Of a stretch of DNA of 64,000 nt, positions 1-7,570 are shown one piece after another (positions within the stretch are counted from its first letter, which is position 1; each line of letters begins with the position of its first letter). The stretch covers positions 1 through 64,000 of the forward strand of contig CAVRNW010000009.1 in assembly GCA_963722665.1 (NCBI GenBank), written 5' to 3'. Below the pieces are notes generated by a model. It made no database searches, had not been told where the DNA came from, and saw only the letters and a list, made by a program, of their open reading frames with translations. The stretch comes from Site-B1 sp963722665 (GTDB taxonomy: Bacteria > Bacteroidota > Bacteroidia > Flavobacteriales > Flavobacteriaceae). Both the position numbers and the translations under genes were made by a program.

Positions 1-6
1 CTTCAT
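1..6 (-). CDS. Possible start codon of a further leftward gene, cut by the window edge
   Basis: An ATG followed by AAG lies at positions 6 to 1 on the minus strand, about 15 bases after the stop codon of the DUF1566 gene and preceded by an A-rich stretch. Most neighbouring lipoprotein genes also begin with Met-Lys. Only two codons are visible, so this is a guess that the leftward operon continues beyond the window. Confidence 0.25.
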
Positions 7-21
7 TTTTTTGGTTTATTT

Positions 22-1221
22 TTAATTTATATTTCTTACTAATCTTACATAATTATAATAACGTTCGCCACCTTCACCTAAAGGACCTCCTTCAACTTTT
101 GTGTCAAATCGAACACCACCTGCTCCGTGAAAGTCATCACCATTGCCATCTACAGCCATTCCAAAAGCGACATACCATGCATAATAATAAGGTTCTCCAC
201 TAGTGAAATTAGCAGATGTACCTGTCCAATAATATCCGTAATCATCATCTCCTCCTTCATTTACAATTTGAGTACAAGTTAAAAATTGGATCGATAGCTG
301 GACCAACATTTGAAGCGTCGGTTGCACTAGGTGAATACGAATAATCTACAATTCCCTGAAGTTCCTTAACATTTGGTAATCTCCAGTCTGAGTAACCAGC
401 TAATTCTGAATTTTCTGCATAATGCTAAAGCATTTTCCCAATCTAAAGTGACACCTTCATCATTTTGTGCCCACATTAAGCCTGTATTTGTATCGGAAAT
501 TGTTTCATCTCCATTATCAACAAAATCGTTTGTACCATAAGTTCCACCACGTACAGCTCTAACATATTTTCCACCAATAGGACCATTCGAATTAGCCGAA
601 TACGCTTTAATATGGCCTGTTACATGATTCACTCCAAAGGCTGCATTTGATCCTCCTTCAACGGTTACACCTACATAATAATTACTGGACCAATACTGCT
701 CGTCTTTCGTGATTTCACCACTTGCCAATGTAAAATAACCTGTATCTAAATAAGGCCATCCGGAACTGAAATCACTAATTGAATAGAGTTCTTTTAAACT
801 TGGTATACGCCAATCATCATAACCTGCAAACACTAAATCGTCACAATAATCTACTGCTTCTTGCCATGTATAATCATCTGATGATGGGACTTGTTGCCAC
901 ATTAATCCAGAATTATCATCTGTCACTGTTCCGTCTCCATTATCTGTGTAAGACATCGATGACTCCATTTAAGTAATTGGCATCTTGTCCATAAAAAGCA
1001 TCTCCTTCACTTAATCCTGAAAGTACGTTTCCTTCATCATCATACAGTGTCACTTGTCCTGATGCAATTTGTGCATAATCGTTAATGGTTAATTCTGTAT
1101 TTGATATATCTGAACTTGTATCATCTACTGAATCAGTATTATCATCATCACTACTGCAGGCAATAAAAACAACTGATAATATTGCTAATATGCTAATCGA
1201 TCTTAATATTTTACTTTTCAT
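22..1221 (-). CDS. DUF1566 (Lcl C-terminal domain) surface lipoprotein, reading frame broken three times as sequenced
   Basis: This is a paralogue of the next gene upstream. Three minus-strand frames (1221-940, 968-366, 327-22) together give the same protein plan: a lipoprotein signal ending FIAC-SSDDD, a linker ending FYGQD, then two DUF1566 repeats with DNGDGT, SGLMW, GYDDWRIPS.KEL and YWSS/YYWTGTS motifs. Single extra bases are inferred near 955-968, 419 and 273-284. Removing them gives 399 codons including stop, against 392 aa for the intact paralogue. The acidic residues just after the lipobox cysteine resemble the Bacteroidetes export signal for surface-exposed lipoproteins. The molecular role of DUF1566 domains is not established. 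True decay is possible, but the same kind of +1 insertion breaks housekeeping genes in this window, so sequencing error is more likely. Confidence 0.8.
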
Positions 1222-1280
1222 TGTTTACTTCTCTTTAATTTACACCTTTAACTAATCACGTTATTACATTAAATTATCGT

Positions 1281-2459
1281 TTAATCAACATCACGAACCA
1301 ATCGTATGAAGATAGGAACCGAGTCTTCAATTCCAGAATTTTCTTCCGTTTTAGACACAAAAACGATTGAGCCTGCACCATGCAAATCGTAACCTTGCAT
1401 ATCTACATTATATCCTGAAGCATATATCCAAGCATAAATAGTACCTCCATCATCTGTTTCATCACCTTCAATCGAATTGGATGTACTTGACCAGTAAAAC
1501 GGATAATTAACTTGCTCTATGGTTCCATCAACCATATTTGTAACCTCTGTAAGATTGAACACACTTGTGTCCATAGCGGGAATTTCTGTTACCGAGTTAT
1601 CGGCAATACTCTGCAATTCCTTGATATTAGGTAAACGCCAATCATCGTAACCAGCAATAGTAGCAGCTTCTGCGTAGGCCAAAGCTTCTTTCCAGTATAA
1701 GTACTCACCATTATCGTCTTGTGACCACATTAAACCGGTGGCATTATCGGTAACCGTTTCGTCTCCGTTGTCAACAAATTCGTTGATGCCGTAGGTTGTA
1801 TTACCTCGAACTGCACGTACATATCTGGCACCACTCATAGCCTTGATGTGTCCAGTCCAGTCGTTAACTATCCAATATGGATTACCTTGCACCTGCTCGT
1901 TCTGGTATTCACTTTCTACGAGATATTGATCACTGGTCCATGAATGATGTTGATTCATTTGTGTACCATCACCTGTTAGATTAAAATAATCGGTATCTAT
2001 CCATGGCCATCCTGTAGAAAAATCTCTAATAGACCATAACTCTTTTAACGTTGGCATGCGCCAGTCGTCATAGCCTCCAGTTGTCAGGGACTCGCAATAT
2101 TGAGAAGCCTGACTCCAAGGCATAGTTGAACTTGATTGATCCTGTGCCCAAATTAAACCAGTATTGTTGTCTGTGATTGTACCATCACCATTATTGGTAT
2201 AGCTTGGTGACGTTCCAGAGTATTGTGAATCTTGTCCGTAAAAATCCTCGCCTTCCGAAGGACAATTTATTTGTCCGGCGTCTCCATAGCATAAATTCTG
2301 ATTTGTATCTACAATTGGATAAGCACTATCTAAAGTTATTTCTTCAGATGTTTCGTCTGTTGTTTCATTATCATCATCACTACTACAAGCAATAAATGAA
2401 AACGCTAGTATTACTAATACACTAACTCTTTTTATCAAATTCTTGTTTGTGGTTTTCAT
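1281..2459 (-). CDS. DUF1566 (Lcl C-terminal domain) surface lipoprotein
   Basis: The 392 aa product begins with a lipoprotein signal peptide (about residues 1-25) ending FIAC-SSDDDN, so it should be lipidated. The acidic stretch after the cysteine fits the Bacteroidetes surface-lipoprotein export signal. Two DUF1566/Lcl repeats follow, about residues 85-215 and 225-390. Each starts with DNGDGT or DNGDET, a G(L)IW/LMW segment and a GYDDWR[ML]P..KEL core, and each ends with a Trp-Ser motif and VRAVR or IRLVRDV. DUF1566 proteins are common extracellular proteins of unknown activity. The gene lies 35 bp after the EF-hand lipoprotein gene and 59 bp before its own broken paralogue, so the three are probably co-transcribed from the LytTR-type site at 2912. 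Confidence 0.85.
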   Translation of the reverse strand: MKTTNKNLIKRVSVLVILAFSFIACSSDDDNETTDETSEEITLDSAYPIVDTNQNLCYGDAGQINCPSEGEDFYGQDSQYSGTSPSYTNNGDGTITDNNTGLIWAQDQSSSTMPWSQASQYCESLTTGGYDDWRMPTLKELWSIRDFSTGWPWIDTDYFNLTGDGTQMNQHHSWTSDQYLVESEYQNEQVQGNPYWIVNDWTGHIKAMSGARYVRAVRGNTTYGINEFVDNGDETVTDNATGLMWSQDDNGEYLYWKEALAYAEAATIAGYDDWRLPNIKELQSIADNSVTEIPAMDTSVFNLTEVTNMVDGTIEQVNYPFYWSSTSNSIEGDETDDGGTIYAWIYASGYNVDMQGYDLHGAGSIVFVSKTEENSGIEDSVPIFIRLVRDVD

Positions 2460-2494
2460 AATCTTTTAATTTTAGCTAATTATTCTCTTTGTGT

Positions 2495-2845
2495 TTAATT
2501 TCTTCCTTGTGGTCTTCCTTGACCTCCTCCACCTTGTCTTTCCGGTTTAGGAGCGTTTTCTAATTCTTCTTCTGATAGAAATCCATCCTCATCTGTATCA
2601 ATTTTTGAAAAATCAGTTTTTAATGGTCCTTTTACTTCATCTTTAGATAGTTTGCCGTCTTTATTGGCATCCATTTGTGCAATTAGTTGTTCTACATTTG
2701 GTTGACCTCCTTGACGTCTTTCTGAAGTTTTATTTGTACTCTGTGAAGTTTTACTTGTACTCTCTGCTTCAGAAGATGACTTGCACGAAGCAAATAAAGC
2801 AATGGTCATTATTGTAATTACTAATTTTAGGTTTCTTGTGTTCAT
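2495..2845 (-). CDS. EF-hand lipoprotein with Gly/Gln-rich tail
   Basis: The 116 aa product has a lipoprotein signal (lipobox FASC at about residues 18-21), a Ser/Thr-rich spacer, and a pair of EF-hand loops, DANKDGKLSKDE and DTDEDGFLSEEE. The Asp/Asn/Glu spacing is intact, so Ca2+ binding is likely. It ends with a low-complexity GGGGQGRPQG tail, and an RRQGGQP segment precedes the first EF hand. It is paralogous to the gene at 6061-6345, sharing KLS.[DE]EVKGPLK, DGFL and NAPKP/KAPKP. It appears to be the first gene of a leftward unit with the two DUF1566 genes. The direct-repeat site lies 67 bp upstream of the start. The product is probably anchored in the periplasmic or outer membrane. Confidence 0.85.
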   Translation of the reverse strand: MNTRNLKLVITIMTIALFASCKSSSEAESTSKTSQSTNKTSERRQGGQPNVEQLIAQMDANKDGKLSKDEVKGPLKTDFSKIDTDEDGFLSEEELENAPKPERQGGGGQGRPQGRN

Positions 2846-2911
2846 GGTTTTTGTTTTTTTATTTACTATTATGACTGTAAATGTCTGTAAAAGTTAAATA
2901 CTAAATTTTGG

Positions 2912-2944
2912 TTTTCAGTGAATGGTGTGTAGTTTTCTGTAAAC
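2912..2944 (-). promoter_or_regulatory. LytTR-type direct repeat, copy 1 (upstream of EF-hand/DUF1566 unit)
   Basis: On the plus strand, TTTTCAGTGAAT (2912-2923) is followed by TTTTCTGTAAAC (2933-2944), exactly 21 bp start to start. The same element occurs at 5736 and 6412, each 62-67 bp upstream of a leftward gene. Tandem direct repeats two helical turns apart are how dimeric LytTR regulators bind DNA, and a LytTR gene lies at 7567. The second half overlaps the stop codon of the flavoprotein gene. Binding by that regulator is inferred. Confidence 0.7.
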
Positions 2945-4726
2945 TAACCGATTTGTTCTATTTCGGTTTTTGTTTTTACTGTTGGCCACGTGTTAAAAGG
3001 CTGTTTTTCCAACTGCATGGATCCATCTTCTCCTTTAAAAATGTTAATCCAGGCTTGCCAGTTTTCGTTATCCAATTCTGGGTAATCCAATCTGTAATGG
3101 CTACATCTACTTTCGGTACGCATTAGGGAAGCTCTTAATTTCATTTCGGCACTAATCACCATGTTTTTGGTTTCGTGTGCTAAACGCAATTCGTGCAAAT
3201 TAGAAGCTCTCAAATGTGGTACATGATGGTCTCGTAATTCTTCAACATAAGCCAAGGGCAGCTCTCATTAAATTTTCTTTTTTTATGTAGATAATGAAAT
3301 TAGGAATCATGATGCTTTGCAGGGTTTGCGTCACCCAAGCAGGACTGTAACCAGCTTCTCGTTTTAAAGGTGCTAATATGTCTTCTTCAATACTGTTTAA
3401 TTTTGAAGTGGGAATACTTTGCGATTTCACTTTTTTACTATACTTGGCAGCAGTTTCTCCCGCAATTGCACCTTGCACAGCAGAACCAGACAAAGAGGAA
3501 CCAATTTGCGTATAAATTCCTCCAGCCATATAAGAACCCAATGCATCACCAGCAGCATATAATCCCGGAATTGTAGATTCACATGTATCGTTAATTGGAA
3601 CCAACCCTTCTGCTTTATGAATTGCCATTCCTGCAGAGGAACCACCAACTACACCACCTCCCATTCCTGGAGGTCCTCCTTCGCCTTCTTTTCTCGGAGG
3701 TCTTTTGTCATTATTTTCTCCGTCTTGAGGTGGTCCACCAGGTCCATCTCCACCTGAAAATTCTTCTGGTCTATATGGTCCTCCAGACACTGCATTTTCC
3801 TGGTTTCCCATTCCTGGAGGTCCCATTTGTGCAGCACCACCATTCATATATGCCATATAATTCATATCTACACCTAGATCATGGCGAACTCCAATGCTTG
3901 TTGTACTTGGTTTTTGCTCGAACATATCTCCCCAACCATCGTAGCATGCTGCAGGGTTTTCACCTCTGGCAGGATGACCATCGTTCCATTCTTTTCCAGT
4001 GACTTTTGCTCCAATATCGTAAGCCATTATTGTTCCGTCGTGAGTGAGGTCGCAAATAGGGAATCCGTTGGGTTTAAAACCACCTGCTCCAGTACAAAGT
4101 ATGACGCTTTTAGCTTCGTAAAATAGTACTTTCTGCTCATCGATACTAAAACCAGCAGCACCTACAACTCTCTCGTCTTCTTTTATTAAATGTGTAATGG
4201 TCACACGTTCGTGAACAGGAATATTTCGCTCTTCTATGGGCTTGCTAAAACTTTTGTTGTACAACGATGATTCAAAAAATCCCCATTCTCTTAATTCGTT
4301 TACTCGAGCCAAGGAATGTTCAGCCAATTGTTTGGTATATGCTTGATTATTCGTGCCAAGTGCTGAACGTGATACTTTAGCAACAAATTCATCGATGCTT
4401 AATTCTTCTTTGTCTTTATCATAAGCAAAAATTCCTTTGGCAAATGGTGTTTGTCCTGAAGAACCCAATCGTCCTTTGGAAACCATTAATACATTTGCTC
4501 CAGCATCATGTGCTTTTACAGCGGCAAACAATCCTGCCATTCCGCTACCAACCACCAAAACATCTGTACTTATCTTATTTTTATCAATTGTATCTGCATC
4601 AATTTCAGGATTGTTTAAAGCCCAATCCATATTCATTCCAAGTCCAGCAATGGTTGCAAAACCTGCAGCGCCTCCTGCTAAGGAAATGAATTTTCGTCTT
4701 GACATATTTTTTGTTTCTGTTGTCAT
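2944..4726 (-). CDS. Tat-exported FAD-dependent reductase of the fumarate reductase/SDH-A superfamily, one frameshift as sequenced
   Basis: The N-terminus carries a twin-arginine signal, SRRKFISLAGG (residues 9-19), so the folded flavoprotein should be exported. A Rossmann FAD site, VVGSGMAG, follows at about residue 58, then typical FAD_binding_2 features (CTGAGGF; the G.Y.AGD.. region as GLYAAGDALGSYMAGG) and an SDH-A-like C-terminus (RTESRCSHYRLDYPE). An unusual Gly/Pro-rich low-complexity insert occupies about residues 296-362. One extra base near 3249-3251 (GGC-TTATG for GGC-TATG) splits the frame. Repaired, the protein is 593 aa. The next genes upstream are the ferric-reductase-like cytochrome and a ferredoxin, which suggests an electron path from cytoplasm to this enzyme. 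The substrate is unknown. AprA-like or extracellular fumarate/urocanate reductase-like roles are alternatives. Confidence 0.8.
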
Positions 4727-4803
4727 TTTTGTAATCCTAAATTGTTTATTAATTGTAAAAATGTGTTCATCGCTTGTAAAACCATATTTACTTAATGTTT
4801 AGC

Positions 4804-5448
4804 TTATCGACTCGGTTCATTTTTTACTGTTTTTTTAAAGAGATACTTTCTTAATACGTAATAAATTCCTACTGCTACAACCAACAGATAAAACATTGTA
4901 AATGAACTGTTGCTGTGTCTTCCCATGTCAATCACATGCCACGTGGCTGTAATTACAAATAACAAGGTTAAATAACCATGTAGTCTTCTCCATGTGCGAT
5001 AGTGTAAATGCATTTTAAATCTGAAAAAGGCTGTCACCATTAGGATGAGCATAATGGTATAGGAAATTAAGCCGAGGATGATTCCTGTAGTGCCAAACGT
5101 TGTAATCAATCTTACAAAGGCATCTGATGGTGTGACACCATTATCAAAAAACTTTGGAACGATGATGAAAAATGGATGCAATAGGATCACTGAAATGAAA
5201 ACGTATCCTATAAATTTATGAATGACCAAAACATTGACCATTCGAATTTGCTTCATCAATTTATAATTCAACCTTGATGTGAAAAATTGGGATAGCAATA
5301 ATGAAAACGCTAAAATAGTGACTATTGAAAGGGTTTCCATTAATGTAGTTCTCTTTGGAAAATTTCCAGAGAAATACAGGAATAAAGGCACTGCTATAAA
5401 TGTGATAATGAGTGCTGAAAATTTGATTATGTAGCTTCTTGTTTTCAT
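4804..5448 (-). CDS. Ferric-reductase-like transmembrane cytochrome b
   Basis: I chose the start at MKTRSYIIKF, which gives 214 aa. A longer frame opens at 5517 but overlaps the ferredoxin gene and adds an unlikely leader. The product has about six hydrophobic segments. Histidines in or next to membrane helices (HKFIGYVF, LLHPFF, HYRTWRRLHGY and ATWHVIDM) fit a bis-heme b ferric reductase-like transmembrane domain (FRE/YedZ type). It lies between a cytosolic-type ferredoxin (10 bp upstream) and a Tat-exported flavoprotein (77 bp downstream), so it is probably the membrane electron carrier joining them. No NAD- or FAD-binding domain is fused, so an external electron donor is needed. Confidence 0.75.
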   Translation of the reverse strand: MKTRSYIIKFSALIITFIAVPLFLYFSGNFPKRTTLMETLSIVTILAFSLLLSQFFTSRLNYKLMKQIRMVNVLVIHKFIGYVFISVILLHPFFIIVPKFFDNGVTPSDAFVRLITTFGTTGIILGLISYTIMLILMVTAFFRFKMHLHYRTWRRLHGYLTLLFVITATWHVIDMGRHSNSSFTMFYLLVVAVGIYYVLRKYLFKKTVKNEPSR

Positions 5449-5458
5449 AACTCTGTTT

Positions 5459-5674
5459 TTAACCCCAAGAAACAATGACAGGAATGGATTTGTCTGGTGT
5501 GATGGTAATAGCATCAACCGGACAATACATTCTGCATAAATGACAAATCTGGCAGTCTTCCGGATATAATATTTCTGCCTTTTTAGAATCGGGATTTAAC
5601 CTGATGACGTCGGTTGGACAGCTTTTAATGCACTCTTCGCAACCTATACAACCGTTTATACTTTTAATTGGCAT
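5459..5674 (-). CDS. 2[4Fe-4S] ferredoxin-type protein
   Basis: The 71 aa product contains two CxxCxxCxxxCP clusters: CIGCEECIKSCP at about residues 9-20 and CQICHLCRMYCP at about 41-52. Both carry all cysteines for [4Fe-4S] binding. No signal peptide is present, so it should act in the cytoplasm. The layout resembles the AprB/ferredoxin partners of flavoprotein reductases. It is the first gene of the ferredoxin-cytochrome-flavoprotein unit, and its start lies 62 bp downstream (on the minus strand) of LytTR-type repeat copy 2. Confidence 0.85.
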   Translation of the reverse strand: MPIKSINGCIGCEECIKSCPTDVIRLNPDSKKAEILYPEDCQICHLCRMYCPVDAITITPDKSIPVIVSWG

Positions 5675-5735
5675 TTTGTTGTTTGTTTATCTTTTAGACT
5701 ATAAATTTCGTATAAAGAAAGATGCGAAATGCAGG

Positions 5736-5768
5736 TTTTCAGTGAATGGTTAGAGCTTTTCAGTGTAT
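5736..5768 (-). promoter_or_regulatory. LytTR-type direct repeat, copy 2 (upstream of ferredoxin-cytochrome-flavoprotein unit)
   Basis: TTTTCAGTGAAT (5736-5747) and TTTTCAGTGTAT (5757-5768) are read on the plus strand, 21 bp apart. The sequence after the second half (GACTGTTTTTATTC) also matches the sequence after copy 3 (GACTGTTTTTGTTC). The element precedes the ferredoxin start by 62 bp. Its spacing and position are the same as copies 1 and 3, which supports one shared regulator. Confidence 0.7.
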
Positions 5769-5801
5769 GACTGTTTTTATTCAGTTTTAATTCTAAGCAA
5801 T

Positions 5802-5831
5802 AAAAAAGGCTTCGCAATTTCTCGCGAAGCC
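5802..5831 (-). terminator. Intrinsic terminator for the leftward EF-hand unit
   Basis: GGCTTCGC (5808-5815) pairs with GCGAAGCC (5824-5831) around an 8-base loop. A run of six A on the plus-strand left side becomes a U tract when read leftward. It lies just after the small membrane protein and EF-hand genes and before the LytTR site of the ferredoxin unit, so it separates the two transcription units. Confidence 0.75.
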
Positions 5832-5895
5832 TTCAGCTATAAATCAAACAAAACAATTATGAAATTTTTATGTGTTCATTTTACGATATAAACCT

Positions 5896-6042
5896 TTATT
5901 TTTTTTCCTGGCTTGATTTAAGTTTTAAAACTAAACCAACTGCTACTGCAATAATCATAATTATTAACAAAATATAAATAATGGTGGAAATGCCAGAAGA
6001 ATCAATCTGTGAATTCAACAGGTCTAACTGATCATTTTTCAA
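5896..6042 (-). CDS. Small single-pass membrane protein (hypothetical, TTG start)
   Basis: An open frame of 48 codons starts 18 bases after the EF-hand stop codon with TTG. The product is a short polar N-terminus (KNDQLDLLNSQIDSSG), one strongly hydrophobic segment (about residues 18-40: IIYILLIIMIIAVAVGLVL) and a basic tail (KLKSSQEKK). It ends just before a good intrinsic terminator, so it is transcribed with the EF-hand gene. No suitable ATG exists apart from one inside the membrane segment, so the start is uncertain. I do not recognise a family. The helix composition and operon position argue that it is translated, but that is not proven. Confidence 0.4.
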   Translation of the reverse strand: MKNDQLDLLNSQIDSSGISTIIYILLIIMIIAVAVGLVLKLKSSQEKK

Positions 6043-6060
6043 AACTAAATTGATTTTGGG

Positions 6061-6345
6061 TTATTGTTTAGGTCTTTGACCTTGCGGTTTTGGTGCTTTT
6101 TCTACTTCTTCGTTAGAAAGAAAACCATCATTATTGGTATCTATTTTGGAAAATATTTCCTTTAAAGGTCCTTTAACTTCTTTTTCTGATAGTTTTCCAT
6201 CTTCATTTTCATCTAACTGCTTAAAAATTTCATCAGTAGATGGTGGCCCTTGTTTTCCTGGACGATTGTTTGACTTGTTTTCCTTGCATGAAAAAACAAG
6301 CAACGTACTTAAAGCCACTCCGAGTATAATTGTTTTTGCTTTCAT
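6061..6345 (-). CDS. EF-hand lipoprotein (second copy)
   Basis: The 94 aa product has a lipoprotein signal with lipobox VFSC (about residues 17-20), a Gly/Pro-rich NNRPGKQGPPS spacer and two EF-hand loops, DENEDGKLSEKE and DTNNDGFLSNEE, then KAPKPQGQRPKQ. It is a shorter paralogue of the 2495-2845 gene and probably binds Ca2+ on the periplasmic side. It is divergent from the histidine kinase gene, and LytTR-type copy 3 lies 67 bp upstream of its start. Two EF-hand lipoproteins under the same regulatory element suggest either calcium sensing or Ca2+-stabilised scaffolding in the system. Confidence 0.85.
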   Translation of the reverse strand: MKAKTIILGVALSTLLVFSCKENKSNNRPGKQGPPSTDEIFKQLDENEDGKLSEKEVKGPLKEIFSKIDTNNDGFLSNEEVEKAPKPQGQRPKQ

Positions 6346-6411
6346 ATTCTTAAATTTTAATTTTGATATTATGACTACAAAGATGGCAGATGGTTCAATA
6401 CGAATTATCAG

Positions 6412-6444
6412 TTTTCAGTGAATCGCTCGAACTTTTCTGTAAAT
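6412..6444 (-). promoter_or_regulatory. LytTR-type direct repeat, copy 3 (between EF-hand gene and histidine kinase)
   Basis: TTTTCAGTGAAT (6412-6423) and TTTTCTGTAAAT (6433-6444) are 21 bp apart on the plus strand, followed by GACTGTTTTTGTTC as after copy 2. The element is 67 bp upstream of the leftward EF-hand gene and about 92 bp upstream of the rightward kinase gene, so it could also autoregulate the two-component pair. Confidence 0.7.
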
Positions 6445-6523
6445 GACTGTTTTTGTTCTGTAATCGGTTTGTTTTTGTGCGATTTTTACGTCGTTTTCCA
6501 ACATTCATGGAATAATTTTTCCG

Positions 6524-6531
6524 TTAATTTG
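6524..6531 (+). promoter_or_regulatory. Putative -7 element of the kinase/regulator promoter
   Basis: TTAATTTG matches seven of eight positions of the Bacteroidetes -7 consensus TAnnTTTG and lies only five bases before the kinase start codon. No clear -33 TTTG is visible. A very similar element with an equally short leader precedes the hydrolase gene at 57200. The call is weak. Confidence 0.3.
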
Positions 6532-6535
6532 TAGC

Positions 6536-7570
6536 ATGAATAAAATTTATAGACTCGTAATTCAGGTTGCACTATGGTTGGTCATAGGTATTATTATTTG
6601 GCTGAACCAAGAAACCGATCTAGATTTTTTAAAAGAGAATTTAGTTGTCTTTGTCTTCCAAATACTACTCATTGGTGGACTTATTTATTTAATAGCTCCA
6701 AAACTGTTATTTAAAAAGAAATATTTGCTCTTTTCTATTGTTTCCGTTATTGTAATTATGGCATCGGCTTATATACTCACAAATCTGTTTGGAATGCCAT
6801 TAGAACCGCATCAGCCTATTAATGATTTTGGTCCTCCTCCAGGAGCAGGAGCAGGACCAAGAAAGCCTCCATCGCATTTTTTATTTAATTTATTAATTTT
6901 AAGTATTGCTTATATTTTAGCTTTGTCAGTTGAGGTATTTAATCATTTAAAGGAAAAAGAGGCGGAAACCATAAAAACCAAAAACGTCAATCTACAGAAC
7001 GAACTTAAGCTTCTTAAGTCACAAATAAATCCGCATTTTTTGTTCAATTCGCTTAACAACATCTATACTTTGGCTGGAATTGATTCCAAGAGAACACAAA
7101 AAAGCATCATTAATCTATCTGATATGCTTCGTTACGTTTTGTACGAGTGCGATCAAGAAACTGTTCCTATAAAAAAAGAAGTTGAATACATAGAAAATTA
7201 CTTAAAATTATTCGCTTTAAAAAGCAGTAAAGACTATCCTATTTCTACTGAATTAAACATAGCAAACAACTCTATTCCTGTTGCTCCCATGTTGTTTATT
7301 CCTTATGTTGAAAATGCCTTAAAGCACAGTAATATTGATGACAGAGAGAATTCATTCATTAATATTAAAATTGATGCTGATACTGATAATATCGATTTTG
7401 AAATAGAAAACAGCAAGCCTAAAAAAGCAATTATTAAAGATAGTGTTGGAGGTATTGGATTGGAAAATGTAAAGAAAAGATTAGCTATCTTGTATCCTGA
7501 AAAACATGATTTGAAAATAAGCGAAACTGACACAAGTTTTAAAGTAAATCTCCATTTAAAATTAGCATGA
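6536..7570 (+). CDS. LytS/YehU-type membrane sensor histidine kinase
   Basis: The 344 aa product has four predicted membrane helices (about residues 5-22, 36-54, 63-85, 114-133). A His_kinase domain of the LytS type follows, with the phosphoacceptor in QINPHFLFNSLNN (His167), then a HATPase region with an N box (PYVENALKHS) and a G box (GGIGLENVKKRL). The loop between helices 3 and 4, predicted periplasmic, is Gly/Pro-rich (FGPPPGAGAGPRKPP). That composition recurs in the exported flavoprotein and EF-hand proteins encoded next door. It overlaps the LytTR regulator gene by 4 bp. The signal sensed is unknown. The short periplasmic loop suggests a membrane or protein signal rather than a large ligand domain. 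Confidence 0.9.
   Translation: MNKIYRLVIQVALWLVIGIIIWLNQETDLDFLKENLVVFVFQILLIGGLIYLIAPKLLFKKKYLLFSIVSVIVIMASAYILTNLFGMPLEPHQPINDFGPPPGAGAGPRKPPSHFLFNLLILSIAYILALSVEVFNHLKEKEAETIKTKNVNLQNELKLLKSQINPHFLFNSLNNIYTLAGIDSKRTQKSIINLSDMLRYVLYECDQETVPIKKEVEYIENYLKLFALKSSKDYPISTELNIANNSIPVAPMLFIPYVENALKHSNIDDRENSFINIKIDADTDNIDFEIENSKPKKAIIKDSVGGIGLENVKKRLAILYPEKHDLKISETDTSFKVNLHLKLA

Noticed and set aside
22..1221. Second DUF1566 gene as a decayed pseudogene
   Set aside because: Its three breaks are the same single-base type found in lepA and ribE, and the repaired protein is full length with all motifs intact.
3595..4002. Long plus-strand open frames inside the flavoprotein gene
   Set aside because: They are shadows of the Gly/Pro-rich insert and have no start signals or family resemblance.
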